Origin: Paroedura picta
Lineage: Eukaryota > Chordata > Lepidosauria > Squamata > Gekkonidae
Direction: 5' to 3'
Assembly: GCF_049243985.1 (NCBI RefSeq)
Contig: NC_135369.1
Coordinates: forward strand, 22,676,765-22,740,764
Length of the DNA stretch: 64,000 nucleotides
Shown: positions 1 to 11,100 of the stretch, one piece after another
How positions within the stretch are numbered: position 1 is the first letter of the stretch
How the letters are laid out: each line of letters starts with the position of its first letter
Program-made: the position numbers and the translations under genes
The notes under the pieces: generated by a model
The model's input: only the letters and a program-made list of their open reading frames with translations
What the model was told of the DNA's origin: nothing
Databases searched by the model: none

Positions 1-410
1 ATGCTATGACATTCGCAGACTACAATTAAAGGGAACCACTTCCATAAAACCCCACAAGGGGAAGGGAAATCGTTTTTTTTTTAAATAAGGTATTTCATAA
101 TCCTACAGTATGTCGTTACCTAATACAAAACAGACGGACCTTATAGGAAGAAGCTATTCTTCCCCTAGGCTTGCACAAAATACATAAATCTAGGCAGGAA
201 AAAAGAGAACACGAGCTCCATCTGTCTCTATTTTTGTCCCTGGTAAATGATCTTGCCTATTTTTGACTTTGGGAGAATTCCTTGTTAAATGTTAGATTCA
301 GTTTGATAAATTGTTGATTTACATTATTTATAGCTTGGCTTTTTTTTATTAGATTCAAGGCACTTTACATAGAATAAGTCAACAGGATCAGTGGGATAGG
401 AGATAAAACC
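1..410. other. Intergenic, nothing recognised
   Basis: AT-rich sequence without a gene or a repeat that I can name. Confidence 0.4.
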
Positions 411-543
411 CAGGGGTGGCCAAACTGTGGCTGTCCAGATGTTCATGGGCTAATTCCCATGAGCCCTCACCAGCACCTGCAGGCACGAGCTCATGGGAAT
501 TGTAGTCCATGGACATCTGGAGTGCCACAGTTTGGCCACCAAT
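411..543. mobile_element. Palindromic hAT-like MITE (family A), old copy
   Basis: Inverted halves CAGGGGTGGCCAAACTGTGG ... CCACAGTTTGGCCACC with the shared core GGAATTGTAGTCCATGGACA. No clear target duplication. Confidence 0.75.
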
Positions 544-635
544 GCATCATGCAATAAAGTTTGACTTGTTAAAAAATGTCTGGAACCAACAAGAGAGCAA
601 AAATATTGGTGAAACATGTTAATGTGACATGTTAA

Positions 636-1046
636 GCCGACATTTCTCAACTTTTTTACCATTGAGAAACCGCTGAAGTGGTGCAATCATACAGAATATG
701 GTCGGGAAGCAGGGCTATGTACACGCCCACCTGGGAGCCCTCCCCACCTCTTCTAGGCCTATCATTGGCCATTGGGTGCAGTGCACACAATAGATAATGC
801 AATTTAAATGCATTTTAGAAGTAGATTTTCCTGTTCCACACAGGAAAATCCACCTGCCGAAGCACATTGAAAGTGCATTATCCTGTGTGTGCGGAATGGG
901 CCCTGGTTAACGTGACCATATACGGCCATATCACCTGATAAATGTTTAACAAACTTTTAAAATGTTTTTAAAATTAATTAACTCCCATCCATTGGGAAAA
1001 TGCTTCCAGGGCCATCAAGGAGCCCCAGGAGTTGAGAAAGCTTTCA
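636..1046. mobile_element. hAT-like MITE family B
   Basis: Starts CGACATTTCTCAAC with internal ACCATTGAGAAACCGCTGAA; ends AGGAGTTGAGAAAGC. Target duplication degraded. Confidence 0.7.
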
Positions 1047-1576
1047 TTAAACAAAGCAAAAATTACATACTAGGAACCTACATAAAGCAACAGATGGCAC
1101 AAGCTAAATATTCTACAGCAGGGGTGTCCACCAGCAACTTTTCCGGTGCCTCGTGAGGGTTTTTAGAAAATGGGCAGGACCAGGTAAGACCTTTCCCCAG
1201 CAAGGTTTCTGATCAGCCAGTAGAAATTTGGTTTTTTTTTTAAAGGCTGATTTGGCAGCATCCGCTGTTACAGCTCCAGGATCTCCACTGCTTGACTAAA
1301 GGTGAGCGTCTGTAGCCATTTTGTGGCTGACACCGCTTCCTGCAACAGCCGTTTTGTGGCTGTGCCCACTACAGTGTCAACATTCAAAAGGTGCCTGCAG
1401 GCTCTACAATGTTTTCCCCAAGCTGCTTTCTGAATTGTTTTGCTAAACCGTAGCCCTATTTTCCATGCAAAAAAGCTCTCTTGAATAGTTTTGTTTTGCT
1501 TAGTTCAAATAGGTCTAACCAATATGAAATAGAGCGGTGTAATGACTGCCCTTGCTGTAGATTCTATGCTCTTAGC

Positions 1577-1705
1577 CAGGGGTAGTCAAACTGCGGCCTT
1601 CCAGATGTCCATGGACTACAATTCCCATGAGCCCCTGCTGCTGGCAGGGGCTCATGGGAATTGTAGTCTGTGGGCATCTGGAGGGCCGCAGTTTGACTAC
1701 CCCAT
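1577..1705. mobile_element. Palindromic MITE family A
   Basis: CAGGGGTAGTCAAACTGCGG at the left; the right end GTTTGACTACCCC runs directly into a CR1 fragment. Confidence 0.85.
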
Positions 1706-1877
1706 GCAATGCAGCCTAATATCACATTAGCCTTTGGATCATATTCAACATTGTCCACCAGAACTCCTAAGTCCCTTTCACATGTACTACTATCGAGCCA
1801 GGTATTCTCCATCTTATATTTATGTATCACTCCTGTATCCTATGCAAGCACTGGGTCATGTCTGGCCCTTGGGGTGA
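1689..1877 (-). repeat. 189-bp block repeated identically in inverted orientation at 26045-26233
   Basis: It runs from inside a palindromic MITE through a CR1 reverse-transcriptase fragment into a Sauria SINE. Read on the minus strand, it equals 26045-26233 base for base. Just outside both ends the two loci differ. Confidence 0.9.
1706..1835 (-). mobile_element. CR1 LINE fragment (end of ORF2)
   Basis: The minus strand reads MENTWLDSSTCERDLGVLVD, then NVEYDPKANVILGCI, which resembles the CR1 reverse-transcriptase tail motif (ESSxxEKDLGVxVD ... NxILGCI). CR1 sequence seems to resume after the SINE, at about 2106-2200. Confidence 0.7.
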
Positions 1878-2105
1878 TGCCCTCTAGCGTTTTCATGGCA
1901 GACTCAATACGGGGTGGCCTTGGCAGTGCCTTCCCCAGTCATTACCGTTTACCCCCCAGCAAGCTGGGTACTCATTTTACCGACCTCAGAAGGATGGAAG
2001 GCTGAGTCAACCTTGAGCCAGCTGCTGGGATCGAACTCCCAACCTCATGGTCAGAGCTTCAGACAGCATGTCGTTGCCTTACCACTCTGCGCCACAAGAG
2101 GCTCT
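1841..2105 (-). mobile_element. Sauria SINE
   Basis: Minus-strand tRNA-related head (CCTCTTGTGGCGCAGAGTGG, then a GAGTTCGATCCC-like B box), body and the Bov-B-type 3' segment (GGTCAGACATGACCC family). It is inserted in a CR1 fragment: ATACATAAAT occurs on both sides (about 1816-1825 and 2107-2116), a target duplication. Confidence 0.8.
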
Positions 2106-2532
2106 CATTTATGTATAACATTATTACCCAAATGTGATACTTTGCACTTCTCCTATTAGAAGTTGCACATCTAGCACTCTATAATACTATTTAAAGCTAT
2201 GCCTTGTTGCTCTATCTTCCACTTTGCTTCTACAAGGGAACACGGGATTGATTGGTCCTACATTTGCAATTTTGAGTTACTGTGTCCTAGAAGTGGTCAG
2301 CTTACCCTGCTGTGTCTCCCACTTAATGCACTTTGGATAACAAGACTGAATAGGTGTAGTGTGTTAGATCGGGCTTTGAGCATTTAATTTCTAAGAAAGT
2401 TTAATGAACACAAAGAGTATACAGGATCGCACCAAGCGTCAGGCTGAGCAAGGATACAAAGAAAAGGTGAAAAAGTGCCCTTACTGAACTCTACACTCAC
2501 TCTAGCAATGATGTTGCTAGGATAGTCTAAGC

Positions 2533-2669
2533 CAGGGGTAATCAAATTGTGGCCCTCCAGATGTCCATGGACTACATTTCCCACGAGCCCCTGCCAGCGA
2601 AGGCTGGCAGGGGGCTCCTGGGAATTGTAGTCCATGGACATCTGGAGGGCCGCAGTTTGACTACCCCTG
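2533..2669. mobile_element. Palindromic MITE family A
   Basis: Full copy between perfect 8-bp duplications GTCTAAGC (2525-2532 and 2670-2677). Confidence 0.9.
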
Positions 2670-2679
2670 GTCTAAGCAC

Positions 2680-3170
2680 TCTTATTTTAAAATGTCTTCA
2701 TTACCTTAGCACTGGAACTTCTCCCTATTGCCCCTCACTCCATGGACAAAATGGAGTCCCTAGGTTGCTCTGACTAAGAGTTGAAAGATAGGGAAGAGCA
2801 TCTTCCTTATGTCCTGAGAATTTATAATCTTGCCTTTGAGACCCCACCCACTCTGGAGTCATTCTGGCTTCCCTGCTCTGAAGAGAAAACATTCCTTATC
2901 TACCATGCTTTGGCTTTCCAAATCTTTTGTACTTGCTTTGGCCACGACCATTTATTTGTGCAAGCACTACTGTAAGCTTAAAGACTCATCCCCTTCCCTC
3001 TTTTCCCCCCAGCTATGAATCTGCAGCAGGATTCTACCTCACAGACAGAATGCAGTGCTTAAGGTTGTGTTATTGGGGTGGATTCTAGGGTGGAGGGCAT
3101 TTTTCAAACACACACCACTGAAGAATCGGCCAGTTGTAATTTGTCACATGTTACTGGCTTAAAAGAAGAA
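2680..3170. other. Intergenic, nothing recognised
   Basis: No coding motif or repeat hallmark. Short open frames here lack any familiar sequence. Confidence 0.4.
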
Positions 3171-3171
3171 C

Positions 3172-3535
3172 AGCTAGTTTTTATATCCTGCTTTTCACTT
3201 ACTTGAAGGAGTCTCAAAGTGTCTTACAATCACCTTTCCTTCCTCTCCCTACAACAAACACCCTGTGAGGTAGGTGTAACTGAGAAAGCTCTGACAGATC
3301 TGCTCTGTGAGAACAGCTCTAACAGGACTGTGATTATGTATGTATGTATTTATATTTTTATAACGCTGCTCCCAGCAAGCTGTGGCTCACGACAATTTAC
3401 AAAAAAGTACAATTCAGTTTACAAAAAATTCATTAGCCCAAGGTCACCCAGCTGGCCGCACGCAGAGGAGCAGAGAATCAAACCCAGCTCTCCAGATTAG
3501 AAGTCGCTACTCTTAAACACTATGATCCACAGCAG
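3172..3535 (-). mobile_element. tRNA-derived SINE with MIR-like core
   Basis: + strand landmarks: CACCCTGTGAGGTAGGTG, AAGGTCACCCAGCTGG and the reversed tRNA-like head AATCAAACCCAGCTC. The pattern recurs at many sites in this window. Split by a LINE tail. Confidence 0.7.
3335..3430 (-). mobile_element. LINE 3' end nested in a SINE
   Basis: A TGTATGTATGTATTTATATT tail, then AAGCTGTGGCTCACGACAAT on +. It splits the SINE at 3172-3535. Confidence 0.5.
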
Positions 3536-3596
3536 TGCCCTTTTCAGTGGTTGTTGAGGACCTCTCTTTCCCTTTTCACCAGTGGAAGACCTAAGG

Positions 3597-3732
3597 CAGG
3601 GGTAGTCAAACTGCGGCCCTCCAGATGTCCATGGACTACAATTCCCATGACCCCCTGCCAGCATTTGCTGGCAGGGGCTCATGGGAAATGTAGTCCATGG
3701 ACATCCGGAGGGCCGCAGTTTGACTACCCCTG
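3597..3732. mobile_element. Palindromic MITE family A
   Basis: Full copy between perfect duplications ACCTAAGG (3589-3596 and 3733-3740). Confidence 0.92.
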
Positions 3733-4314
3733 ACCTAAGGTTTGCAGAACTCTTCTGGATTAGGCCAGCTGTCCATCTAGTCCATTCTCCTGTTTCCTGG
3801 TTGGGTCCAATCCCAGGAGCTGACAATGATGTGAAGAGTTTTGAGAGGGGAGAGAGCATATTTTACATTCCAGGGTGCTCGTTCTGTCACAATTGCTTCT
3901 GTGCACTTGTATTATCGACTCAACCCGTACACTTGCAAATTGTTATAAAATCATTGGGGCCAGGGGTTTCTGGAGCAGTCCCCTGTCCTAGGAAACACCT
4001 AAAAGCTGGCTGCAACGTCCCACTGCTTGTAAACGGGGAGCATGCTCAGTGCTATTTCATTGGTTTATGTTTCTCCGTATCTCTGGGATAAGCTTGGCAA
4101 GATAATGATTGACTAAAGTGTCCCATTGTTCAATCAATATTTGTTTTGCAGAATTGTACATAGCAGCCTGGACTGGAGACAGATTTGCATTGCAGACCTG
4201 AAACTCTCCAGGAAGCAACTTTCTTCAGTGGGATCACACGCCAAGCGAATGTTCCCAGGACTAGGGAATTAAGGGGAAATTCTTGCCATGAGCCTTACCG
4301 ATTGGGGCATTTAC

Positions 4315-4520
4315 TTTAATTGATGATATCTCATTTTCTCCCCAACTGGAATTCAAGCAACTTAGAGCACTATTCTCCCTTCCTCCATTATCTCATAACA
4401 ACAACCCAGTGAGGTAGGCCAGGGCAAGAATTGTGACAAGCCCAAGGTCACCCAGCAAACTTCCATCTTGAGGGGATTCAAACCTGGAGCTTTCACGAAC
4501 CCATTCCGACACTCTATCCC
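4315..4520 (-). mobile_element. MIR-like SINE, diverged
   Basis: CAACCCAGTGAGGTAGGCCA, AAGGTCACCCAGCAAACTTC and GATTCAAACCTGG on +. Confidence 0.6.
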
Positions 4521-5121
4521 AGTCTTTTCCAACCTTCTGACTGTGGAGTAGCCCCTGAACAATGTTGCAGGCTTCCAGATAACCCCGAAGTGATGTCAGC
4601 TGGCTCACCTTCCTGCCAGGTCCCCAGAAGTGACACCCGACACCCCATCTCTCCCTTCAAACAGAACACTCCCACCCCACTCACCCAGCCGGAGAACGGC
4701 AGCCTGCTCTGCCCACTGCTTGAACTGAAATGCCAGGCACCATTCCCAGCCACCCGCAAAGCAGCCCAGCAGCTTGTTCTGCTGAGCCTAAAAACCCACA
4801 CACACACAGTTGAAGAAAAATGAAACACCCCACCCAACAAAGACTCACTGCACCAGACTCCAGCTGCCACCAGCAGGTTGAACAGATGAGAGGAGCCTTG
4901 GCCAGCAATGATTTGAGTGGCTCCTCCCCTTCCCACTCCCTCCAGAGCTAGCATTGGCCGTTTCAGGAGGGGGCGGGTCAACCTGCCTAAACAAGGTGAA
5001 AAACACCCTGGGTTCTTTTTAAAAATCTTTTAAAAATGTATATATTTAAGCAAACTGAATCCCTCACACCCAGCGTAACCCCTCTGGGGATATGTGTAAC
5101 GCTGGTTGGGAAACACTCCAT
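4519..5121. mobile_element. hAT-like element, long MITE
   Basis: CAGTCTTTTCCAACCTT at the left and GGTTGGGAAACACT at the right form imperfect inverted ends. No clear duplication. Confidence 0.55.
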
Positions 5122-5278
5122 CCAGTAGCCATACCAGCCAATTAAAGCCACCTTCAGCCCTCCCTTTTAACTCAAGCTAAGGTGTTGGTTTTAGTGGTGG
5201 TAGATCAAGCAATTACATCAATGAACCTCTTGCTTGGGTGCCAAGTCTCCAAATATCGCACATCCCGAGACTCTAGAG

Positions 5279-5454
5279 CAGGGGTAGGCAAACTGTGGCC
5301 CTCTGGGATGTCCATGGACTACAATTCCCATGAACCCCCGCCGACATGCTTGTTTGGGGACAGGGATCACCATCCAGTTGGTGGTGGCAGAGCATTTGAT
5401 AGCAGGGGATCATGGGAATTGTAGTCCATGGACATCTGGAGGGCCACAGTTTGC
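5279..5454. mobile_element. Palindromic MITE family A, with internal insertion
   Basis: The left end follows CTCTAGAG. About 70 bp of foreign sequence sits in the loop, and the last bases of the right end are lost. CTAGAG follows. Confidence 0.8.
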
Positions 5455-5855
5455 CTAGAGGCAGGACTAGGTGATTCCTTACTGAATCGCAACCTCAGTG
5501 GAAGGCTTTCCCCACACTGTTGGGAACTGTCATCTCTGAACATGTGCAGTCACAATGATGTCATGTTGAAGGTACAGACTGCTCGCCACACACACATCGA
5601 GCCATGTAAATTAACTGCATTGAATGTAAGACACTGTTGAGCTGCTAGTGCCAGTTTATTGTTCCCCATTTAAACTTGCAGGAATTACTATAAACAGGCA
5701 TGCAGATGAGTCTCAGCAGAAGCTTTGGAGCATGATGGCTAGCTGATAGCCTTCAAGTTTCAATCTGAAGGAGCCAGAAGATCTGAACTACAGGGCCAAA
5801 GGTGGAGACCTAGGAACCCTGTACATTGCTGCTGATTTTAGTAATTGTAGAGTTT

Positions 5856-6010
5856 TGTGATAGCCCATGGTAGCCTGATTTTGTCTGATCCTGAAAACTA
5901 AGCATTCATCCCTGATCAGTATTTGAATGGGAAGGCAAGCCACCTCTGAAAGTCTCTTGCTTTGAAAATCCTAGTCTCACTACGAATTGACTGTGACTCG
6001 ATGGCAAAAA
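5856..6010 (+). mobile_element. 5S rRNA-derived SINE
   Basis: CTGAAAACTAAGCATTCATC and CAGTATTTGAATGGGAAGGC correspond to the 5S rRNA internal promoter region (AAGCTAAGCAGGG ... TTGGATGGGAGACC). Confidence 0.7.
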
Positions 6011-6229
6011 GGGGGAGTGTTTGTGAACAGCAACCTCTGTGTGTTTTCAGGTAGCTCTGGCATTTCACATCTGATTTGGAGGACTAGGCCCAATAGAATG
6101 AATGGAATTTTGAGGACAGGTGCAGTAATTCACTATGACAAAGCGGACATTTTTAATTTTAAAAGTAACAGTTACATTAAGGTTCATGTAATAAGAATCA
6201 CTTCCTTTTCTAACAACATTGACTGGACC

Positions 6230-6590
6230 CCTGAGCCTTCACCCCCTTGAACCCATACCCTGCCCAATCATGGGTCTGTTAGATTGTTTACTGTTTATTG
6301 TTAGAATGCTATTTTCTCTGTTTATTGCTATTATTATCACTGTTACCTTTATTTGCTATAGTCACAGAGTTGGATGTACTGTTCTTTGTTTTTGTTCCAT
6401 GTGAACTGCCCTGAGCCTTAAAGGTAAGTGTATCCCCTGTTCAAGCACCAGGTCATGTCTGACCCTTGGGGTGATGCCCTCTAGTGTTTTCATGACAGAC
6501 TCAATATGGGGCGGTTTGCCAGTGCCTTCCCCAGTCATTACCGTTAGGGGAGGGCAATATACACATGTAATTAATTAATAATTGTAGGTA
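6230..6590 (+). mobile_element. LINE 3' UTR, interrupted by a SINE
   Basis: Ends GAACTGCCCTGAGCC ... GGGAGGGCAATATACACATG, then AATTAATTAATAATTG. This is the usual L2-type ending, broken by the Sauria SINE at 6429-6546. Confidence 0.55.
6429..6546 (-). mobile_element. Sauria SINE, 3' part only
   Basis: The 3' body and tail (GTATCCCCTGTTCAAGCACC on the + strand), 5'-truncated. It interrupts a LINE 3' UTR whose sequence resumes at 6547. Confidence 0.75.
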
Positions 6591-6639
6591 TGTTGAACTG
6601 TAAACTTCTCTTAATGAGAGATTAAATCTATAAAGAGCT

Positions 6640-6884
6640 GGTTTTAATACCTCACTTTTTACTATCTGAAGGAGTCTCAAAGCAGTTTACAATTGCCTTC
6701 CCTTCCTCTCCCCATAACAGGCACCCTGTGAGATAGGTGGGGCTGAGAGAGCCCTGACAGCACTGCTCTGAGAACAGAGGACTGTGACTAACCCAAGGTC
6801 ACCCAGCTGCATGTAAAGGAGCAGGGAATAAACCCTGGCTTGCCATATTAGAAGCTGCTTAACCACTACACCAACCTGGCTCCT
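6640..6884 (-). mobile_element. MIR-like tRNA-derived SINE
   Basis: GAAGGAGTCTCAAAGCAGTT, CACCCTGTGAGATAGGTGGG and ACTACACCAACCTGGCTCC on +. Confidence 0.75.
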
Positions 6885-6889
6885 GGTAA

Positions 6890-7519
6890 AGTTTTGTATT
6901 GAATTTAGTTGCCAAAGTGGAATTATCTGAAGAATATTTTAAGAGCCTGGGCTTCTTCCCAACTAAACTCATCATAAAGCAAAGATCCCTGGATAGGAAC
7001 ACTGCAATCCTACATAGAGTTATGCTTTTTTTTAAACCCAAGCAATTTAGAAGTCTGTAACTCCGTTTAGGATTACACCATGACTTACATCTATCCATTT
7101 TATTTCAATACTGTCCCTCTTGGTGACCCGTCTCTGGCCGGTGAATTACACACACTCATTGTCTACAACAAAACGGTTTGACAATAAAATCTATAAACGT
7201 TAAAACCACAGTTAAAGCCAGGGATGTTGTATTGCTTCTGCAGAAATGAAGAGAACTGCCCACCCTAGCGTTTACATAAGTGTTAAGCATCATCGTCATA
7301 TATTTACCATAAAAATTCAATTCTACAGTATATGCACTAGGCGAAATAAAACAGAGGTAAAGATCTACAAACATAAACAGACCGCTGTAACTATAGATCT
7401 ATTATATATTTTAAATAACAAATAAAATAATGAAAAGAGAATTGTCTTTCCCTCCGCTCCTTCCCAAAACCAGACCAACCAGTCCAGCACTACAACTGTC
7501 AATAAAGTTATTTTGAATG
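6890..7519. other. Upstream flank of the CpG island
   Basis: Repeat-free AT-rich DNA. AATAAA lies on + at about 7500 and on - at about 7100, so a short 3' end of a neighbouring transcript on either strand is possible. No coding sequence recognised. Confidence 0.35.
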
Positions 7520-7689
7520 CTCGTTGAAGCCGGAGGAGCAGCCGCGCTGCCCTCACTCCAGTCCTGGCAAAATCCTGCGCGCCAACCAGCCGTCGACCAT
7601 TTAGTCGTGTCACACTCTCGCGACAGCCCCGGACAACCTCGCGCACTGAAGTTTCACAGGGCCCTTTTCCCTTACCAACACCTGGCGCG

Positions 7690-7697
7690 TGACGTCA
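7690..7697. promoter_or_regulatory. CRE palindrome TGACGTCA
   Basis: A perfect 8-bp cAMP-response element inside the CpG island, 349 bp before the SMG5 start codon. This is the binding sequence of the CREB/ATF family. Occupancy is inferred, not shown. Confidence 0.6.
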
Positions 7698-7797
7698 CAA
7701 CGTGCGCTCGGGCGCCCCGGAGCGGGCTGCGGGGGTGGGGGAACGGTGCGTGCAGCCGAGGCGGGCGCGCCGGTTCTCGCGAGGCCTGGAGGCGAGG

Positions 7798-7807
7798 TCT
7801 CGCGAGA
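7798..7807. promoter_or_regulatory. TCTCGCGAGA palindrome (BANP-type motif)
   Basis: A perfect 10-bp palindrome in the SMG5 CpG island. Two shorter versions lie at 7616-7623 (TCTCGCGA) and 7775-7783 (TCTCGCGAG). This motif drives CpG-island promoters of essential genes and is bound by BANP. Confidence 0.6.
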
Positions 7808-7877
7808 GTCGGCTGAGGGGGGCAGCCGCCGCAGCCGCCGGAGGAGCCAAAGAGGGAGGGGAGAGAGGCAGGGCGTG

Positions 7878-8006
7878 ATGGCGGCCGAGCGGGGCCGGAG
7901 GCGGCCGGGGCTGAGGAGGGGGCGGCGAGAGATGCGGCAGCCGCAGCCGAGGGTGGAGCGGCGCTGCAGGGCGGGCCGGGCTTGGAGCGGCAGGTGGTGC
8001 TGCTGA
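7878..8006 (+). other. Candidate upstream ORF in SMG5 5' UTR (42 codons)
   Basis: ATG at 7878 with G at -3 and G at +4 opens an arginine-rich frame (MAAERGRRRPGLRRGRRE...) that stops at 8004-8006, 39 nt before the SMG5 start. It is translated only if the transcription start lies upstream of 7878. Peptide conservation is unknown; a regulatory role is inferred from position. Confidence 0.4.
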
Positions 8007-8045
8007 AAGAGCCTCCGAGGCAGCCACAGGGCCAGGCTGGGCGCC

Positions 8046-8116
8046 ATGAGCCAGGGCAGCGGAAGCGGCGGCGGGGAGCCTGAGGCCAAGGCCCTCCACA
8101 CCAAGCGGCTCTACCG
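8046..8116 (+). CDS. SMG5: SMG5 coding exon 1
   Basis: Encodes residues 1-23 plus two bases of Arg24 (MSQGSGSGGGEPEAKALHTK then RLY). The glycine-rich N-terminus varies between species, and HTKRLYR is conserved. The donor is GTGAGT. A G lies three bases before the ATG and another directly after it. Confidence 0.93.
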
Positions 8117-11100
8117 GTGAGTGAGGCAAGGGGCAGCCTCCCCAGGGCTGCTTCCCCCGCCCGCAGAGGAGGCAGCCTGCCTTCAAGGACTCGCCCGGGG
8201 CTCCCGTCCTTTCCCTCCCCCCGCAGCCTCTAGGGCGAGAAGAGGCACCCTCTGTTTCTGCCTTCCGTCACCGCACACTGCAGAGGTCTGTGGAGTACAT
8301 CTCGCTAGCTCCCCCCCACTCCCGTCTCCGTTGACCTCTAAGTAATTGATAACAGGGTGTTCATGCACCCATTACACGTGGGCATTTTCTCCTTTCCCCA
8401 TAATATTGGTGGTGGTGCACAAACGGGTAGTAGGTCTCTGAATTTCCTTTCCCCCACATCCCTTTAATATTGTATTTATTGAGGTTATATACATGCCTTC
8501 TTTTCCCATAGGGCCCATGACAGCTTATTTTATTTGCCTTTTCACCGTTTTATTCTCACAACAACCCAGGGAGGCAGAGTGTGGATTTCCACTTGGGTCA
8601 CCTGGATTCTAGGGTGTTGCTCCGGCCATGTGTCGGGAAGGCAATTCTGGCTATGCTTGTTAAATATTCTAGGGCTCTTTCTCAGTTTCTATGGGAGATT
8701 CATCTTCTCCCTTTTCCTTCTTTTGGTTTATTTCTGCCTTTCCCCTTAATAAGAGTTTTGTGGGAAAGGGTCACCTGTGATTTAACTGAGATATGTAGCA
8801 GGAACCAAAGAGGATGAGGAGAAGCGGCCTGTGATGGCAACAGTAACCTGCAGAAGAGGAGAGCTAGCCAATAAAACAGCCCTGTTTATTGACTTACTTA
8901 ATTTATACCCTTACCTGTGTCCCAATGTGGGCCTTCACATTTTTCTTCTTCTCAGAACAACTCTGTGAGGAAGGCTAGTATGACTGGCCCAGAGTCACTC
9001 AGCATGCTATTTGTCATGTTGGGGATTTGAACCAGGTTCTCCCAGATCCTAGTTTGATACTCCACTATAGCATGCTGTTTCTCCACCCGCTTCTGTAGAG
9101 CACCACATCTGAGTGTCTGATGTGCCTTGAAAGTTTACCCTGAAATACAATTGTTAATTTATAAGGTGCAGCAAGACTCTTGATTACTGCAACATTTCAG
9201 TGCCCTCTGCCACCACCATTCTACTCCATAAAGATATGGTTCTTTCCTTCCTGACATGTCATTTAAAACAGCATTTGGATGAGGCATTTGACTGTCACTA
9301 TGCAGGCCATGCTTGTCTTTGGGGGAAGGAAATGGGTTTAGAGTGCGTTAGAAAAAGTTACCCTTTCCAAATTCATCTGGTGAGTCTGTAAGTGGGCTGG
9401 CTGCTGAATCCTTGGCTGAACAAGCAGTACATCCTCTGGTTAGCATGGGCTCAAGTGTGAGACAGCAATTTGTTCTGGAACAGGAAAGATGGCAAAACGC
9501 TTGTAATTGGATTGTGTCCCTAGAGTTTGGCATGCAACATCACTTTTTAAAATAGACTGTGGCATCTAATTTGTTTCTCTCCAATGAGCAAGCCCAGCAT
9601 CAGATGTCAGTGCACCAGCCAGGCCCAAAAGCAACCTCTTAACACCCAAAGTCATGCTGCTATTAAGTGTGGTAGAATACCAAATGGTGAAGGTCATTTG
9701 CCGTTGCTGTTCTGTACTTAGGCTTCCCTTAAGAGATGGAACCGATTTGCTTGTACATAGAACTAGTGGTGATTAATACACTGCCCCATATTTTCCCCGC
9801 ACGTGTTTTGAATATACTATTTGTATATGGTATTGTTCACTTCCACCTAACCTTGCAATTGAATTTGTTGGTTCCAAGTAGCCTTGTTTACAATATTCCT
9901 TGCCTTGCTGTCAATAGGGCATTTGAGCGGAATATTGGGCATGTGGTCCCTGCGTCTTCCCACCAGTTGTTCAGTGGAAATTCAGCAGCCTTGCCCTGTG
10001 GTTCTCGGTTCTATCCTGCTGCTAAGCTCAATTTGGCCTGTGGGGCATCTTTCTTCTAAAAGGCTGAACAAAACCTGTATACCTGAAGGGGACTTAATTT
10101 GAGTATGCTGCCTCTTAACACTGTTCTCATGTTGTTAATGTACATATGTACACAGAACAGGGTTTCTAATACCTCTCAATGCCAACAAGTGGCTTGCAAG
10201 AATTTATTCTTACAGTATGTATATGTCTTATCTATATGATGCTAAGCTGCCTTTGGTTTCGATCAGTAGGAGCTTGTAAGCATCTGGTCCCTCCTTTAGT
10301 CATCATGGAAAGGCACAGGTCAGAAGAAGCAAAGGAAGAATCAGCCCTGTAGTGTCTAGTCAGGATTTGGCTACAAATAATCGGAGATAGGGCCTTTGTT
10401 CTCTAGAGACTGACAGTTCAAATAATGAAATTAAATTCCAGAAGGGTTGTTGTTTTAATCAGTCCCTTGTAACAAAATGAAAAGCCCAGAAACCAATTTA
10501 GAGGTTACTGTGGCACCCTTCTCAGGTGTAGCATTTTCAGCGGACTGCAAGCAGCAGTGGAACATGCTGGGGCTTGGGAATGTTTGTAGGAATCTGCAAA
10601 TGTCTGAACAGTGTTCCCAAGTGAGGGGCTTTGCCTCACTCTTATCCTGGAATAAATACAGAGAAAATGATTAAAGGTGTGTTTCATTGCAGTGTCGTGG
10701 AATCCTTCATTTCCTGATAGAAGCATGGATGTCTTGGATTACTGAATTTGGGGGTCGTGGGGTGACACACTGCAAATCCCTGAATGTCTGGATGCCTTTG
10801 GTGGCTAGGGGTACAAGTCATCAAGGCAGTATAGAATTCCCATGCAGTTTCCAAAGCAATACCCTCCTGACTTGAATGTGTGTTTTTGTAGAGCGGTGGT
10901 AGAAGCAGTGCATAGATTGGATCTCATTCTTGGAAACAAGGCAGCTTATCAAGAAGTATTTAAACCAGAGAACATCAGCCTGAGAAACAAGTAAGCACAT
11001 TGATTTAACCTTTTCTCGTGGTACAGAAACTTAATGAGGAGGCGACATGCCTCCTCCAGCACAGTATCTTGCTGGTTCACTGTCAGTTTTCAAGATACAG

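Larger units (their letters stand above)
7520..8250. promoter_or_regulatory. SMG5: CpG island, SMG5 promoter and 5' UTR
   Basis: A dense run of CpG dinucleotides begins about 500 bp before the SMG5 ATG and covers exon 1 and its donor. No TATA box is evident. Several TCTCGCGA-type motifs and a CRE palindrome lie inside it. This is typical of a housekeeping promoter. The transcription start cannot be placed from sequence but should lie roughly between 7600 and 7870. In mammals the upstream neighbour TMEM79 is divergent from SMG5; no TMEM79 coding sequence is recognised here. Confidence 0.85.

Noticed and set aside
7689-7877. Longer upstream frame starting at 7689
   Set aside because: It begins with GTG, not ATG; only the in-frame ATG at 7878 is credible.
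7610-8186. Long minus-strand and alternative-frame ORFs in the CpG island
   Set aside because: GC-rich sequence lacks stop codons by composition. No family similarity, and they overlap exon 1 antisense.
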